A DNA stretch of 64,000 nucleotides from Paenibacillus methanolicus (GCF_008124765.1 NZ_VNHS01000015.1:54036-118035), one strand, 5' to 3'. Shown: positions 27,295 through 36,131, counted from the stretch's first letter. Notes: generated by a model from the letters alone, not told the origin. Made by a program: numbers and translations.

Positions 27295-27335
27295 AGAGCC
27301 TCTGATGCCTGCAACCGCATCAGAGGCTCTTTCTT
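27295..27335 (+). terminator. Intrinsic terminator after ywhD
   Basis: AGAGCCTCTGATGC pairs perfectly with GCATCAGAGGCTCT, followed by TTCTT. Confidence 0.9.
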
Positions 27336-27570
27336 GTACGCTATCGGCAAGGCTGCCTCATCGCCCAAATCCGTGCAACGCATGCACGATGGCAGGCGTT
27401 ATTTGGATAGGCAAGGAACAATCGGATAAGGAATGGCTTTCAACCCCTAATTTTAGTAGTAATGGGGCTAATTCACTAGTGTAAAGCGCGAATATCGTGT
27501 CGATTGTTGTTGATGCAAACGGTTTCCCCTATTAAACTAGTACTATAATCATCGAAGGGGGAGCTCGCGT

Positions 27571-29790
27571 GTGAAAGTCTTCGCTCCGTTTGTATACATC
27601 ATGAACCGATTGTCCTATGTGAAGAAATTCCTTCTCATCGGACTGCTTGTCCTCATCCCCATCTCTATTCTTTCCGTCGATCTGTTCCGCACGCTGCAAT
27701 CGTCGATTGAAGTGTCGAAGCAGGAACGCGACGGCGTCACGTATCTCGCGCCCGTGAAGACGCTGATGATGCAGATGCAGAAGAGCCGCAGCATGGTCGA
27801 CAACGGCAATAAGCTGGCTGCCAGCCAAGTCGACGCGATCAAAGCCGAGATGAAGCAGCGCATCGGGCTCGTCGACGCGATGGACGTCAAGTACGGCGAG
27901 GCGTTCGGCACAAGCGCGCAGTGGAGCAGCTTCAAGTCCGGGTGGTCGCTGCTGGAACAACAGTACGCGGATTTGACCGTGGACGAGAGCGTGTCTTGGC
28001 ATATTAAATTGATTCAACAACTGCTGGAGATGCAGCTGGATATCTCCGATGGCTCGAACATGACGATGGATCCGGAGCTGAGCTCCTTCTCGCTCGTCAA
28101 TATGATCATTAATCGGCTTCCGTCGATGATGGAGAACGAAGCGCTCGCGCGCGGACTCGGCCGCTCGATTCTGGCCGGCGAACCGATAACGCCGGAAGCG
28201 CAGGTCAACTTGGTTAAGCAGGCCGACGCGATCGACAGACTAGTGGATGAAATCGGTCATGACTGGAGCAACGCGATGGACGGCAGCGCCGACATGGGGG
28301 CCATGGAGAAGCGGGTGGGCTCCAGCACGGAGGCGGCGCAGCGCTTCAGCGGGCTCGTCATGCAGGTCGTATCGGGCAGTAGCAGCCTCGGCTCCTCCTC
28401 CTTCTTCGCCGACGGCACGAAGGCGGTCGACGAAGCGTCCGCGTTGTACGACGAGGCGCTCGCGCTGCTCGGCAAGCTCGTCGACAAGCGGATCGACCGG
28501 ATGGAAGTCGAGCGCGACACGATGATCGCCATTGTCGGCGTGGTGCTGCTGCTCGTGCTCATCTTCTTTATCGCGTTCTATTTGAACGTAAAGCAAACCG
28601 TCGATCGCCTGGAGCAGGACAGCTCCCGCATGGCGCAGGGCGATTTGACCGTCCGCGTTCAATTGAAGACCAAGGACGAGCTGGCGCGCGTCGGCGAAGC
28701 GTTCAACCGCATGGCCGAATCGTTCGCGGACGTCCTTCGCCGCAACCAGAACATTGCCGAGCAAGTGAGCGGCTCCTCCGCCCAAATGGAGCGGACGGCG
28801 CACGATTCCGTCGGCGCGGCCAATCAGATTGCCGCGGTCATGCGGGATATGGCGGGCGAAGCGGAGCATCAAGCCAAGAGCATGGAGCAGAACGCGACGG
28901 CCATGACCGAGATGGCCGAGGGTATCAGCCGGGTCGCCGTCACCTCATCGGTGGTGAACGAGGCGGCGGCAGCCGTTTCGAACGAGGCGAAGAACGGCCG
29001 CGACACGGTCGTGAAGGCGGCGGGACAGATGCATACGATCCGCGAAACGGCGGGCTCGACGGCCGAAGCGGTCGCGCAGCTGCGCGTCCAGTCCGAGCAG
29101 ATCGGTTCCATCGTCGACTTGATTACCGGCATTGCCAAGCAGACGAACCTGCTTGCGCTTAATGCCAATATTGAAGCGGCGCGCGCGGGCGTGCACGGCA
29201 AAGGCTTCTCCGTCGTCGCAAGCGAAGTGGGCAAGCTGGCCGATCAATCCAGACAACTTGCGTCCAACATCGGCCAGCTCGTCGTATCCATGCAGCAGTC
29301 GGCGGCCAACGCGGCGGCGCGGATGGAACAGGGCGTGGCGGAGACGACCGAGGGACTGGCGCTCATGGATGCCGTCAACGGCATGTTCGCGTCGATTTTG
29401 AACGAGGTGGAACAGGTGGCGGCGCAGGTCGAAGAGATTTCGGCGGCCACGGAGCAAATGTCCGCGGGCACGGAGCAAGTCGCCGCATCGGTGCATGAAT
29501 CGCTAGGTTATGCCGCGCGCGCGGCCGAGAAGGCGCAGGAAGCGGCCGAGTCGGCGGGAGCGCAGGTCGTCTCCATGGAAGAGGTGCTGACCGCTTCCGG
29601 CTCGCTCAGCGAGACGGCGATCGAGCTGCAGCAGGCGCTCTTGAAGTTCAAGGTGAAGGGCGAATCCGCGGCCTTGGCGCTCGAGGAGCTGCCGAAGAAG
29701 AAAGCGAAGAAAGAGAAGAAGACCAAGGTCCCGAAGGGTCGCAGCGGCGCGAAACGAAAGCTTGCGCTGCCGTGGAAGAAGAAGGGATAA
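27571..29790 (+). CDS. Methyl-accepting chemotaxis protein
   Basis: A 739-residue chemoreceptor. A membrane segment (about 18-40), a periplasm-facing helical sensor of about 270 residues, a second membrane segment (about 312-335), a HAMP domain (about 335-390), then a long signalling coiled coil. The hairpin-tip region includes the conserved GIAKQTNLLALNANIEAAR segment near residue 530. The C-terminus is a Lys-rich tail (about 705-739) without an NWETF-type CheR tether. Start is GTG with GGGGGAG seven bases before it. It is monocistronic; the ligand is unknown. Confidence 0.95.
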   Translation: MKVFAPFVYIMNRLSYVKKFLLIGLLVLIPISILSVDLFRTLQSSIEVSKQERDGVTYLAPVKTLMMQMQKSRSMVDNGNKLAASQVDAIKAEMKQRIGLVDAMDVKYGEAFGTSAQWSSFKSGWSLLEQQYADLTVDESVSWHIKLIQQLLEMQLDISDGSNMTMDPELSSFSLVNMIINRLPSMMENEALARGLGRSILAGEPITPEAQVNLVKQADAIDRLVDEIGHDWSNAMDGSADMGAMEKRVGSSTEAAQRFSGLVMQVVSGSSSLGSSSFFADGTKAVDEASALYDEALALLGKLVDKRIDRMEVERDTMIAIVGVVLLLVLIFFIAFYLNVKQTVDRLEQDSSRMAQGDLTVRVQLKTKDELARVGEAFNRMAESFADVLRRNQNIAEQVSGSSAQMERTAHDSVGAANQIAAVMRDMAGEAEHQAKSMEQNATAMTEMAEGISRVAVTSSVVNEAAAAVSNEAKNGRDTVVKAAGQMHTIRETAGSTAEAVAQLRVQSEQIGSIVDLITGIAKQTNLLALNANIEAARAGVHGKGFSVVASEVGKLADQSRQLASNIGQLVVSMQQSAANAAARMEQGVAETTEGLALMDAVNGMFASILNEVEQVAAQVEEISAATEQMSAGTEQVAASVHESLGYAARAAEKAQEAAESAGAQVVSMEEVLTASGSLSETAIELQQALLKFKVKGESAALALEELPKKKAKKEKKTKVPKGRSGAKRKLALPWKKKG

Positions 29791-29831
29791 TCGATAGATA
29801 GACGTTGTTCTTGCCATATGAGCGGTTTCGG

Positions 29832-29875
29832 CGGCCTTCATCCTGCTAATTGCGGGACGGAGGCCGTTTTGTTTT
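29832..29875 (+). terminator. Intrinsic terminator after chemoreceptor
   Basis: CGGCCTTCATCCTGC pairs with GCGGGACGGAGGCCG (G-U pairs and one mismatch), followed by TTTTGTTTT. Confidence 0.85.
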
Positions 29876-29996
29876 AGGCGGGCAGACCTCCTCGGCGAAC
29901 CGCCGCCGGGTCTAGGTCGTGTCTGTTCGTTCGTGCAGGCCTCCGAAGTCGCTGCTAACCGCCTCGATGGCCGCTCCCTCCGTAGCCTGCCGCTAT

Positions 29997-30692
29997 CTAT
30001 CGCTCCCGCCGTCCGAGATTTAGTCGCGCCGATTCCCTAATCAGGCGCGCGTTGGAGATATCTTTTGCCTTTAAGAGGCGCTGCAGAAGCTCTTCAGGCG
30101 TATTTGGATTTTGAGAGAGGGACAGCCACACATGCGAATCGTTCGTACGGAAGAGGTCGTAATAGCTTTCTGCCGGTAAATCGTCGCGTTTTGCATGGTT
30201 TCCGTTATCCCTTGAGGCTAACAGACGCAATAGGACATCGGCGTGTGCGTTTCGTTGAAGCGCCGCTTCTAGTAGCGTTCTCTTCCCTGGTGAGGAAGGT
30301 TCCTGACGGATTAATGTCTCCAGCATCCAAGCATGGTGGTCATAGCCGGCAAATAACCGTTCGGCATCCTCCATGCCAAAAGCCGGCTTCACGTAGATAT
30401 CGATGGCTAACGTCAGCAACGCTTCGTCTATTTTTCCCGCCAATGCCCACATCACATTCATCTCTTGTCTAGAATGCCCCAATTCAACCACGGCCACGTT
30501 TCGGTCGATAAGATCGAAAGCAATGGACGGCGGAAGCGGATCATGATAGAGAAGGTTGAGCTTGCGCCAGAAGACTTCTTCCGCGGCGGCATGTTTAAGT
30601 TCGCGATGAATAGCTAGCAGCAACGCTTCGGTTAGCGGGACGGGGATATCGTCGTCTCGCAGGAATCGCTCAATAATTAGAGATGGGTGCAT
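29997..30692 (-). CDS. Hypothetical all-helical protein
   Basis: A 231-residue soluble protein, rich in Leu, Ala, Asp and His, probably an alpha-helical repeat fold. The ending (SLSQNPNTPEELLQRLL) recalls leucine-rich-repeat-variant or HEAT-like units, but the family is not recognised. The start at 30692 is preferred for the GGGAGGC site; a frame extends 15 codons upstream. No operon partner; its coding sequence is slightly less GC-rich than neighbours. Confidence 0.6.
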   Translation of the reverse strand: MHPSLIIERFLRDDDIPVPLTEALLLAIHRELKHAAAEEVFWRKLNLLYHDPLPPSIAFDLIDRNVAVVELGHSRQEMNVMWALAGKIDEALLTLAIDIYVKPAFGMEDAERLFAGYDHHAWMLETLIRQEPSSPGKRTLLEAALQRNAHADVLLRLLASRDNGNHAKRDDLPAESYYDLFRTNDSHVWLSLSQNPNTPEELLQRLLKAKDISNARLIRESARLNLGRRER

Positions 30693-30737
30693 GGCCGTGC
30701 CTCCCGTACGTCGTAGTCGTTCCGTCGTATATTCCAC

Positions 30738-31041
30738 GGGATGACGTCACAATCCTTTGTTTATGGGAAGCGCTGGATTCACAACGAACCGTCACCAGAG
30801 TCGCCGTCGCTAACGGTGAGCATCAGACCGAGGCAAGCGCGTAAGCCGAAAAACAAACCTTTGGTCGCATGATGATTCGGCCTATCTGTATTGGTTAAAG
30901 TTACCTAGGCAAACAAGGGGTATACCTTTGTGTTTGAGGTACAAAGGATTAAGACAAGCCATAAATTAGTGCTTATGTATCACTATTTATAGGGTGTAAA
31001 GAACTAAAATGAATATTCTGAAAATAGGGGAATTTGTCGGA
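30738..31041. other. AT-rich intergenic stretch before Tad locus
   Basis: About 300 bases without a gene. CCTTTGT (30925-30931) and ACAAAGG (30941-30947) form a perfect 7-base inverted repeat nine bases apart, a possible operator. AT content rises toward the riboswitch promoter. Confidence 0.4.
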
Positions 31042-31070
31042 TTACGGAACATAGGACCTCGGGGTAAGAT
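31042..31070 (+). promoter_or_regulatory. Candidate promoter of the Tad leader
   Basis: TTACGG (31042-31047), a 17-base spacer and TAAGAT (31065-31070) lie about 55 bases before the riboswitch. The match to the SigA consensus is moderate. Confidence 0.4.
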
Positions 31071-31126
31071 GTGATCAAGATATCGGAACGGCGAACAAGC
31101 ATAACGAACTTCGCTGGATCTCGATA

Positions 31127-31208
31127 AAGGCAAAACCGGCGAAAGCCGGCGACGCAAAGCTACAGGGGCTAAGCCGCGGAAGACGCGGGACTGCCAGCCA
31201 GCTGCCGA
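31127..31208 (+). ncRNA. Cyclic-di-GMP-I riboswitch (GEMM)
   Basis: Signature blocks in order: GGCAAAACCGG, GAAA tetraloop, CCGGCGACGCAAAGCTACAGGGG, a second stem with GCCGCGG/ACGCGGG, then ACTGCCAGCCAGCTGCC closing P1 with GGCA. GACGCAAAGC and the distal GCC segments are diagnostic of the class. A run of seven T follows about 15 bases later (31225-31232) between partly complementary GGGGAGTTC and GAACCCTCC, a possible expression platform. The next genes are the DUF192 protein and the whole Tad pilus locus. Confidence 0.92.
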
Positions 31209-31295
31209 AAGATGCAGGGGAGTTCTTTTTTTGAACCCTCCTTTCGGGCCTAAAGGTGGGCTATTTTGCATACGCAAGAGGAGGTGGCGAACCGG

Positions 31296-31640
31296 ATGAA
31301 GCTGGTCATTCGGGAGAGCGGAGAACGGCTTGGCGATCAAATTGAACGCGCTTACACGTTTTGGCGGAGACTGAGAGGCCTCGTAGGAAGGCGATCTCTC
31401 TCCAGCGGCAGCGGCCTTCATATTCAGCCGTGCAAGTCGGTCCATATGTTCTTCATGACATGCGACCTGGATGTACTTCATCTGGACAAGGCAGGCGTCA
31501 TCGTCGGCATGGAGCATCGGCTGCAGCCGGGGAGAATCGGGGCGGTTTTCGAAGGGACGCGCTCCGTCGTCGAGCTTCCGGCCGGCACGCTGGCAGCCGC
31601 GAAGGTCGAGCTGGGACAGACCGCGATTTTGGAACCGTAA
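31296..31640 (+). CDS. DUF192 family protein at head of Tad operon
   Basis: A 114-residue protein of the DUF192 family. The family core is visible: FWRRLRGLVGRRSL near the start, then CKSVHMFFM (about 45-53), VLHLDKAG and a VVELPAGT segment near the end. Its role is unknown; members occur in other Tad loci and often as exported small proteins, but no signal peptide is seen. The ATG at 31296 is preferred because AGGAGGTG precedes it; a TTG at 31266 has no such site. First gene after the cyclic-di-GMP riboswitch. Confidence 0.8.
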   Translation: MKLVIRESGERLGDQIERAYTFWRRLRGLVGRRSLSSGSGLHIQPCKSVHMFFMTCDLDVLHLDKAGVIVGMEHRLQPGRIGAVFEGTRSVVELPAGTLAAAKVELGQTAILEP

Positions 31641-31694
31641 CACACAGCAAGCTTGATCACGATCAACCAACCACAATCTTAGGAGGCAAACAAC

Positions 31695-31889
31695 ATGATG
31701 AACAGCATTCGCCGCTTCTGGAACGATGAGCAAGGCCAAGGGATGACGGAGTACGGATTGGTGCTCGGCTTGATCGCGGTCGCGGTCGTCACGGCGCTGA
31801 TCGCGCTGCGCGGCCACATTATCGACCTGTTCGACAACGCGGAAGATACCATTAACACCGGCGTCACGGAGATGGGCGAAACGCCTTAA
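31695..31889 (+). CDS. Flp/Fap family type IVb pilin, copy 1
   Basis: A 64-residue pilin. The leader MMNSIRRFWNDEQG should be cut after Gly14, which places Glu at +5 and Tyr at +6 (QGMTEYGLVLGL), the Flp signature; a single hydrophobic helix and a short acidic tail follow. Copy 1 differs from the others at ALIALRGH, at INTGV and in its GETP ending. RBS AGGAGG. It forms the shaft of the Tad pilus after processing by the peptidase encoded downstream. Confidence 0.95.
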   Translation: MMNSIRRFWNDEQGQGMTEYGLVLGLIAVAVVTALIALRGHIIDLFDNAEDTINTGVTEMGETP

Positions 31890-31984
31890 GTCGTCCGACT
31901 CCTAACCATAGCTGACAGACAGAGGCAAGCACCGAAGTCATTCGAACCTAACGACAACAACCATTCATATAGGAGGCAAACAAC

Positions 31985-32179
31985 ATGATGAACAGCATTC
32001 GCCGCTTCTGGAACGATGAGCAAGGTCAAGGGATGACGGAGTACGGCTTGGTATTGGGTTTGATCGCGGTCGCGGTGGTAACGGCACTGATTACGCTGCG
32101 CGGCCACATCATCGACTTGTTCGACAATGCGGAAGATACGGTCAATACCGGCGTGACGGAAATGGGCGGAACGCCTTAA
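31985..32179 (+). CDS. Flp/Fap family type IVb pilin, copy 2
   Basis: A 64-residue pilin, identical in protein sequence to copy 3 and differing from copy 1 at a few positions (ITLRGH, VNTGV, GGTP ending). Same leader with cleavage after Gly14 and same Glu+5/Tyr+6. RBS AGGAGG in an identical spacer. Confidence 0.95.
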   Translation: MMNSIRRFWNDEQGQGMTEYGLVLGLIAVAVVTALITLRGHIIDLFDNAEDTVNTGVTEMGGTP

Positions 32180-32274
32180 GTCGTCCGACTGTTAACCATA
32201 GCTGACAGACAGAGGCAAGCACCGAAGTCATTCGAACCTAACGACAACAACCATTCATATAGGAGGCAAACAAC

Positions 32275-32469
32275 ATGATGAACAGCATTCGCCGCTTCTG
32301 GAATGATGAGCAAGGTCAAGGGATGACAGAGTACGGATTGGTATTGGGGTTGATCGCGGTCGCGGTGGTAACGGCGCTGATCACGCTGCGCGGCCACATC
32401 ATCGACTTGTTCGACAATGCGGAAGATACGGTCAATACCGGCGTGACGGAAATGGGCGGAACGCCTTAA
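32275..32469 (+). CDS. Flp/Fap family type IVb pilin, copy 3
   Basis: A 64-residue pilin with the same protein as copy 2 but several silent base differences. It is the last pilin before a strong terminator, which separates high-level pilin mRNA from the assembly genes. Confidence 0.95.
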   Translation: MMNSIRRFWNDEQGQGMTEYGLVLGLIAVAVVTALITLRGHIIDLFDNAEDTVNTGVTEMGGTP

Positions 32470-32480
32470 TCTTCCTTGCT

Positions 32481-32524
32481 GAAGGGCCGTGCGTCAATTA
32501 GTGGCGCGCGGCCCTTCCTTTTAT
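32481..32524 (+). terminator. Terminator between pilins and assembly genes
   Basis: GAAGGGCCGTGCG pairs with CGCGCGGCCCTTC, followed by CTTTTAT. Partial read-through would give abundant pilin and scarce assembly machinery. Confidence 0.85.
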
Positions 32525-32556
32525 AGGTGACAACAAGTCGAGAGGAGGCCGCGGAT

Positions 32557-33069
32557 ATGTGGGCAAATGCGATTTTGCTGCTCGTGTTGGTATTATGCGT
32601 CGTGACCGACCTGCGCAGTCGCAAAATTTATAATAACGTCATTGCACCGGCGCTGCTGCTGGCGGCCGTGCTTCATACCGTAACGGCAGGCTGGAGCGGA
32701 TTGCTCCAAATGCTGATGGGACTTGGCGCGGGGCTCGCGATTCTGCTGATCCCCTACCTGCTTGGCGGCATGGGTGCCGGGGACGTTAAGCTGTTGGCGG
32801 TGGTTGGGGCGTTGAAGGGTGCGGTTTTCGTGCTGACCGCCTCGGTATACATGGCGCTGGCCGGGGCGGTCATGGCGCTGGCGATCGTGCTGTTTAAGGA
32901 TGGTTTTCGGGCGCGAATCCGATATATGCAGTACGTCTTGGTGTGCATCCGCTTCAGGCTGAAGCTGCCGATGCAAGGACATCTCGCCTCCGGGACGTAT
33001 CCTTACGGGGTGGCGATCGCGAGCGGTTGCCTGCTCGGGTTTATGCTGGAAGGATGGGGAGCGGGATGA
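32557..33069 (+). CDS. Prepilin peptidase (A24, TadV/CpaA)
   Basis: A 170-residue polytopic aspartic peptidase. Both catalytic aspartates are visible: VVTDLRSRKIYN (about residue 16) and the GxGD motif GGMGAGDVKLL (about 68). It removes the leaders of the Flp pilins and pseudopilins. The ATG at 32557 is chosen for GAGAGGAGG; an upstream GTG frame lacks a site. The stop overlaps the next start in ATGA. Confidence 0.93.
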   Translation: MWANAILLLVLVLCVVTDLRSRKIYNNVIAPALLLAAVLHTVTAGWSGLLQMLMGLGAGLAILLIPYLLGGMGAGDVKLLAVVGALKGAVFVLTASVYMALAGAVMALAIVLFKDGFRARIRYMQYVLVCIRFRLKLPMQGHLASGTYPYGVAIASGCLLGFMLEGWGAG

Positions 33070-33446
33070 TCCGGGATGAGCGTGGCCAGTCGATGGTCGA
33101 GTTTGCGCTGTTGTTGCCGCTGCTGCTGTTGCTGTTATGCGGAATCGCGGATTTGGGAAGGCTGCTCTTCGCTTACTCGAGCTTGCAGATGACCGTGCAG
33201 GAGACGGCCCGCCTCGGAGGGCTAGGCCGAAGCGACGGAGAGATGACGGCCTATGCCAAAGCGCATCTTCGGGTAGGGGATCCCGCCGACATGACCGTCG
33301 CGATTACGCCGAATGAGGCGGCCCGGGCGTCAGGCGATAACGTGACGGTGACGCTTCGCTACTCGCTGCCGCTTCTGACGCCCGTCATGACGCGGATTAT
33401 TCCGGCCCCGATTCTTTCAGCCCATTCCACGATTCGGGTGGAGTAG
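33066..33446 (+). CDS. TadE-like pseudopilin
   Basis: A 126-residue protein. Its prepilin-like leader MIRDERG is followed by QSMVEF (Glu at +5) and a Leu-rich membrane helix, the TadE signature. TadE-type pseudopilins are cut by the prepilin peptidase and assist pilus assembly. ATGA overlap with the peptidase gene indicates coupling. Confidence 0.88.
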   Translation: MIRDERGQSMVEFALLLPLLLLLLCGIADLGRLLFAYSSLQMTVQETARLGGLGRSDGEMTAYAKAHLRVGDPADMTVAITPNEAARASGDNVTVTLRYSLPLLTPVMTRIIPAPILSAHSTIRVE

Positions 33447-33455
33447 GAGGACGCG

Positions 33456-34373
33456 ATGAACAAAAGATTGGCCGCTTTTATAGAAGAAGAACGCGGAAGC
33501 ACCATCGTATTGGCAGGCTTGTCGATGCTGCTGCTGCTTACCATCGCCGGGTTGGTCGTAGACGGCGGAATCATGTATGCGGAGAAGAGCCACCTGCAGA
33601 AGACGGCCAACGCGGCCGCGCTGTCGGGCGCGCAGGAACTGACGGGTCGTTCCGGGGCGGCCGAGGCGGTGGTCCAATCGATCCTCGAGGCGCACGGGGA
33701 ACAGGGCAGTTTGATCAGCGCCGAGATCGTGCCGATGTCCACCGTACGCGTGAAGCTGAAGAAGGAGATCGGGCTGGGATTCGCCAAGCTGCTCGGGAAG
33801 GCCACCGCGACCGTCACGGCGGAAGCGGCGGCGCGGATCATGCCGATGGGCCGAGCCGCCGGGGTCGCGCCGCTTGGTATCGACGAATCGATTACGCTCG
33901 AATACCTGAAGCCGTACAAGTTGAAGGTCGACAGCTCCGGGGTGGAAGCCGGGTATTTCGGCATTCTGGCGCTCGGCGGGCCAGGCGCCTCGACGTACGA
34001 GAGTAATCTGAAGTACGGGTACCCGAGCGAGATCGAGACGGGCGATATCATCGACACCCAGACCGGCAACGTGGCGGGCAAGACGCGCGACAGCATCAAC
34101 CTGCGCATCGACCAGGACCCGTATCCGGCGGGCGAATTTTGGCACCGGGACTCCTCCCGGGTCATCCTGATCCCCGTGTACAAGCCCTACCATTACGGCT
34201 CCAATCAGCTCAAGACGATCGAGGTTACCGGGTTCGCCTATTTCTACATTCTCGAACCGATGTCGAGCAAGGACACCGCCATCACGGGGATGTTCATCGA
34301 GCGGGCAGGAACCGGTTACGCCGGGACGGACATCGTGAATAAAGGCGCTTATGCGATCCGGTTAATTGAATAG
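33456..34373 (+). CDS. TadG-like pilus assembly protein
   Basis: A 305-residue protein with an N-terminal EEERGSTIVL segment and one membrane helix (about 18-40, ending VVDGG), then KSHLQKTANAAALSGA, the conserved start of the TadG/Tad extracellular region. The remaining 240 residues are extracytoplasmic and not matched. It lies nine bases after tadE, with TAGGAGG before the ATG. Confidence 0.85.
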   Translation: MNKRLAAFIEEERGSTIVLAGLSMLLLLTIAGLVVDGGIMYAEKSHLQKTANAAALSGAQELTGRSGAAEAVVQSILEAHGEQGSLISAEIVPMSTVRVKLKKEIGLGFAKLLGKATATVTAEAAARIMPMGRAAGVAPLGIDESITLEYLKPYKLKVDSSGVEAGYFGILALGGPGASTYESNLKYGYPSEIETGDIIDTQTGNVAGKTRDSINLRIDQDPYPAGEFWHRDSSRVILIPVYKPYHYGSNQLKTIEVTGFAYFYILEPMSSKDTAITGMFIERAGTGYAGTDIVNKGAYAIRLIE

Positions 34374-34414
34374 CGTTGCAGACATCAAGAGACAGCGGAG
34401 GACGGGGAACGCGC

Positions 34415-35155
34415 ATGAGATCAAAAATCATATTATTCGCCGCGGTTATCATGGGCTTGGCGACCACGGCGCTATTCTTCACTTATATGAAGAAGGTGGA
34501 CGAGCGGGCCGATTCGGGTAAAACGATGATTCGCGTGTTGGCGGCAAAACAGGCGGTGGCGGAAAACACGCAGCTATCCGGCGGCATGCTTCAGCTCGTC
34601 GAGGTGCCGGCCATGGCCATCAATGCCACGGCGCTGCGGGACCCGGCGGCGGCCGCGGGCAAAGTAACCGCTTCTGCGCTGGTGCCGGGCGAGGTCATTC
34701 TGCCCCATCATTTGCAGGACCGGCAAGATGAAGCGTTGGTCGTGTCCAAGAAAATCCGGGAAGGCTACCGGGCGGCCGCGGTCGGGGTCAACCTGGTCCA
34801 ATCCGTCTCGAACCTCATCGAGCCCGGCGACTACGTAGACGTGGTCTACACCGTTCAGGAGAAGACGGCTCAGACCATGAAGTCCACGATGCTGCTGGAG
34901 AACGTGCGCGTGCTCGCCATCGGCAGACGCATGGTGGAAGCAAGGTCGGATACGCCTTACGTCGAGTACGCGACCGTCACGCTGGAGGTGAAACCCGCCG
35001 ATGGCGTTAAGGTGGTTCATGCAGATGAAGCGGGCACGGTGAGCTTGATGCTGCGCGGCAGCGTAGCGGTCGGACCGAAGGAGCCGGCAGGCGCGGCGGG
35101 GAAGACGGCGGGTCAACCGGCTGCCAAAACCGCGGGGAGCACGAACAAGTCGTAG
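34415..35155 (+). CDS. Flp pilus assembly protein CpaB/RcpC-like
   Basis: A 246-residue protein with one membrane anchor (about 3-22) and an SAF-type domain (about 38-100), then the RcpC/CpaB region with VGVNLVQSVSNLIEPGDYVDV (start near 128). The Ala/Pro/Lys-rich tail (220-246) may contact the wall. In Gram-negatives this family works with the secretin; here no secretin exists, so the role must differ. The ATG at 34415 is chosen for GCGGAGG. Confidence 0.9.
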   Translation: MRSKIILFAAVIMGLATTALFFTYMKKVDERADSGKTMIRVLAAKQAVAENTQLSGGMLQLVEVPAMAINATALRDPAAAAGKVTASALVPGEVILPHHLQDRQDEALVVSKKIREGYRAAAVGVNLVQSVSNLIEPGDYVDVVYTVQEKTAQTMKSTMLLENVRVLAIGRRMVEARSDTPYVEYATVTLEVKPADGVKVVHADEAGTVSLMLRGSVAVGPKEPAGAAGKTAGQPAAKTAGSTNKS

Positions 35156-35240
35156 TGGTAACGGGGACCGAGCCGCGGCCGACGTATGACGTCGCCGGCA
35201 TCGGGCGAAAGCGGAAATGGGGTAGAGGAGGATGGCCGAG

Positions 35241-36095
35241 ATGAATCAAGCGGATCACGGCGGCGGAGAGCAGGGCATGGCTGCGGCATCGGAGGGCAAG
35301 CGCGGCGAGATGATCGTCGTCTGCAGCGCCAAGGGAGGAATCGGGCGGACCGTGCTGGCCGTTAATCTGGCAGTTGCCCTGACCAAAAAAAATATTCAGA
35401 TCGCCATGCTGGATGCCAGCTTCCAATTCGGCGACGTCGCGCTTGCGCTCGACCTACATCCGACCTTTACCATTCAGGATGCCATCGGTCATTTGGGGCA
35501 GCTGGACCGCCATGCGCTGGCGGGTTATCTCATTCACCATCATTCGGGCGTCAAGGTGCTGGCCGCGCCGGAACGACCGGAATTGGCGGATCTCGTGACG
35601 GCCGAGGTGGTTGACCGGGTGTGCGACTTGTTATTGGCCCATCATGACTATGTCATCGTGGATACGGGGGCGGGGCTCCAGGAGCGGACGCTGCAGCTGA
35701 TCGAGAAGGCGGACCATGTCTTCATGCTGACGACGCTCGAGATGACGGCGGTCAAGAATACGAAGCTGATGCTGGAGACGCTGGAGGTGCTCGGTCTTCG
35801 GGACAAAACGCAGCTGGTCGTGAACCGATCGACGATGGAGAGCGTGCTGAAGGCCGCGGACGTGCCGGAAATTCTCGGCATGGAGAGCGCGACCTATATC
35901 CCGAACGACTTTCAATTGGTGGCGCAGTCGCTCAATATCGGCATTCCGTTCGTGCTGAATCAAGCCAAGTCGGAATTGGCCAAGACGGTGTTCAAGATGG
36001 CGGAGCAGCTCATATCGCGGCGGGAAATCTCGACGTTCCGGCCGAAGCAGGGCTCCTTCTTCCAGCAGCTGTTCGGCAAGACGGCCAAAGCGTAG
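35241..36095 (+). CDS. TadZ/CpaE-like ParA-MinD family ATPase
   Basis: A 284-residue cytoplasmic protein that probably places the pilus machine at the cell pole or membrane. It has the MinD/ParA order: SAKGGIGRTVLAVNLA (about 32-47), DASFQFGDVALALDL and VIVDTGAGL (about 140). The deviant Walker A reads KGGIGRT: the nucleotide-contacting second Lys is replaced by Arg, so ATP hydrolysis may be weak or absent. There is no receiver-like N-terminal domain. ATG at 35241 has GGAGG nine bases before it; the ATG at 35232 abuts the site. Confidence 0.87.
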   Translation: MNQADHGGGEQGMAAASEGKRGEMIVVCSAKGGIGRTVLAVNLAVALTKKNIQIAMLDASFQFGDVALALDLHPTFTIQDAIGHLGQLDRHALAGYLIHHHSGVKVLAAPERPELADLVTAEVVDRVCDLLLAHHDYVIVDTGAGLQERTLQLIEKADHVFMLTTLEMTAVKNTKLMLETLEVLGLRDKTQLVVNRSTMESVLKAADVPEILGMESATYIPNDFQLVAQSLNIGIPFVLNQAKSELAKTVFKMAEQLISRREISTFRPKQGSFFQQLFGKTAKA

Positions 36096-36131
36096 CGGGC
36101 CGATACCAAAGGCGAGGAGATGGGCGAAACC

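Larger units (their letters stand above)
31681..32474 (+). repeat. Tandem array of three flp pilin units, 290-bp period
   Basis: The three pilin genes start at 31695, 31985 and 32275, exactly 290 bases apart. The spacers (from the stop through TAACCATAGCTGACAGACAG to AGGAGGCAAACAAC) are almost identical between units 1-2 and 2-3. This points to recent duplication with continuing gene conversion. Confidence 0.95.
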
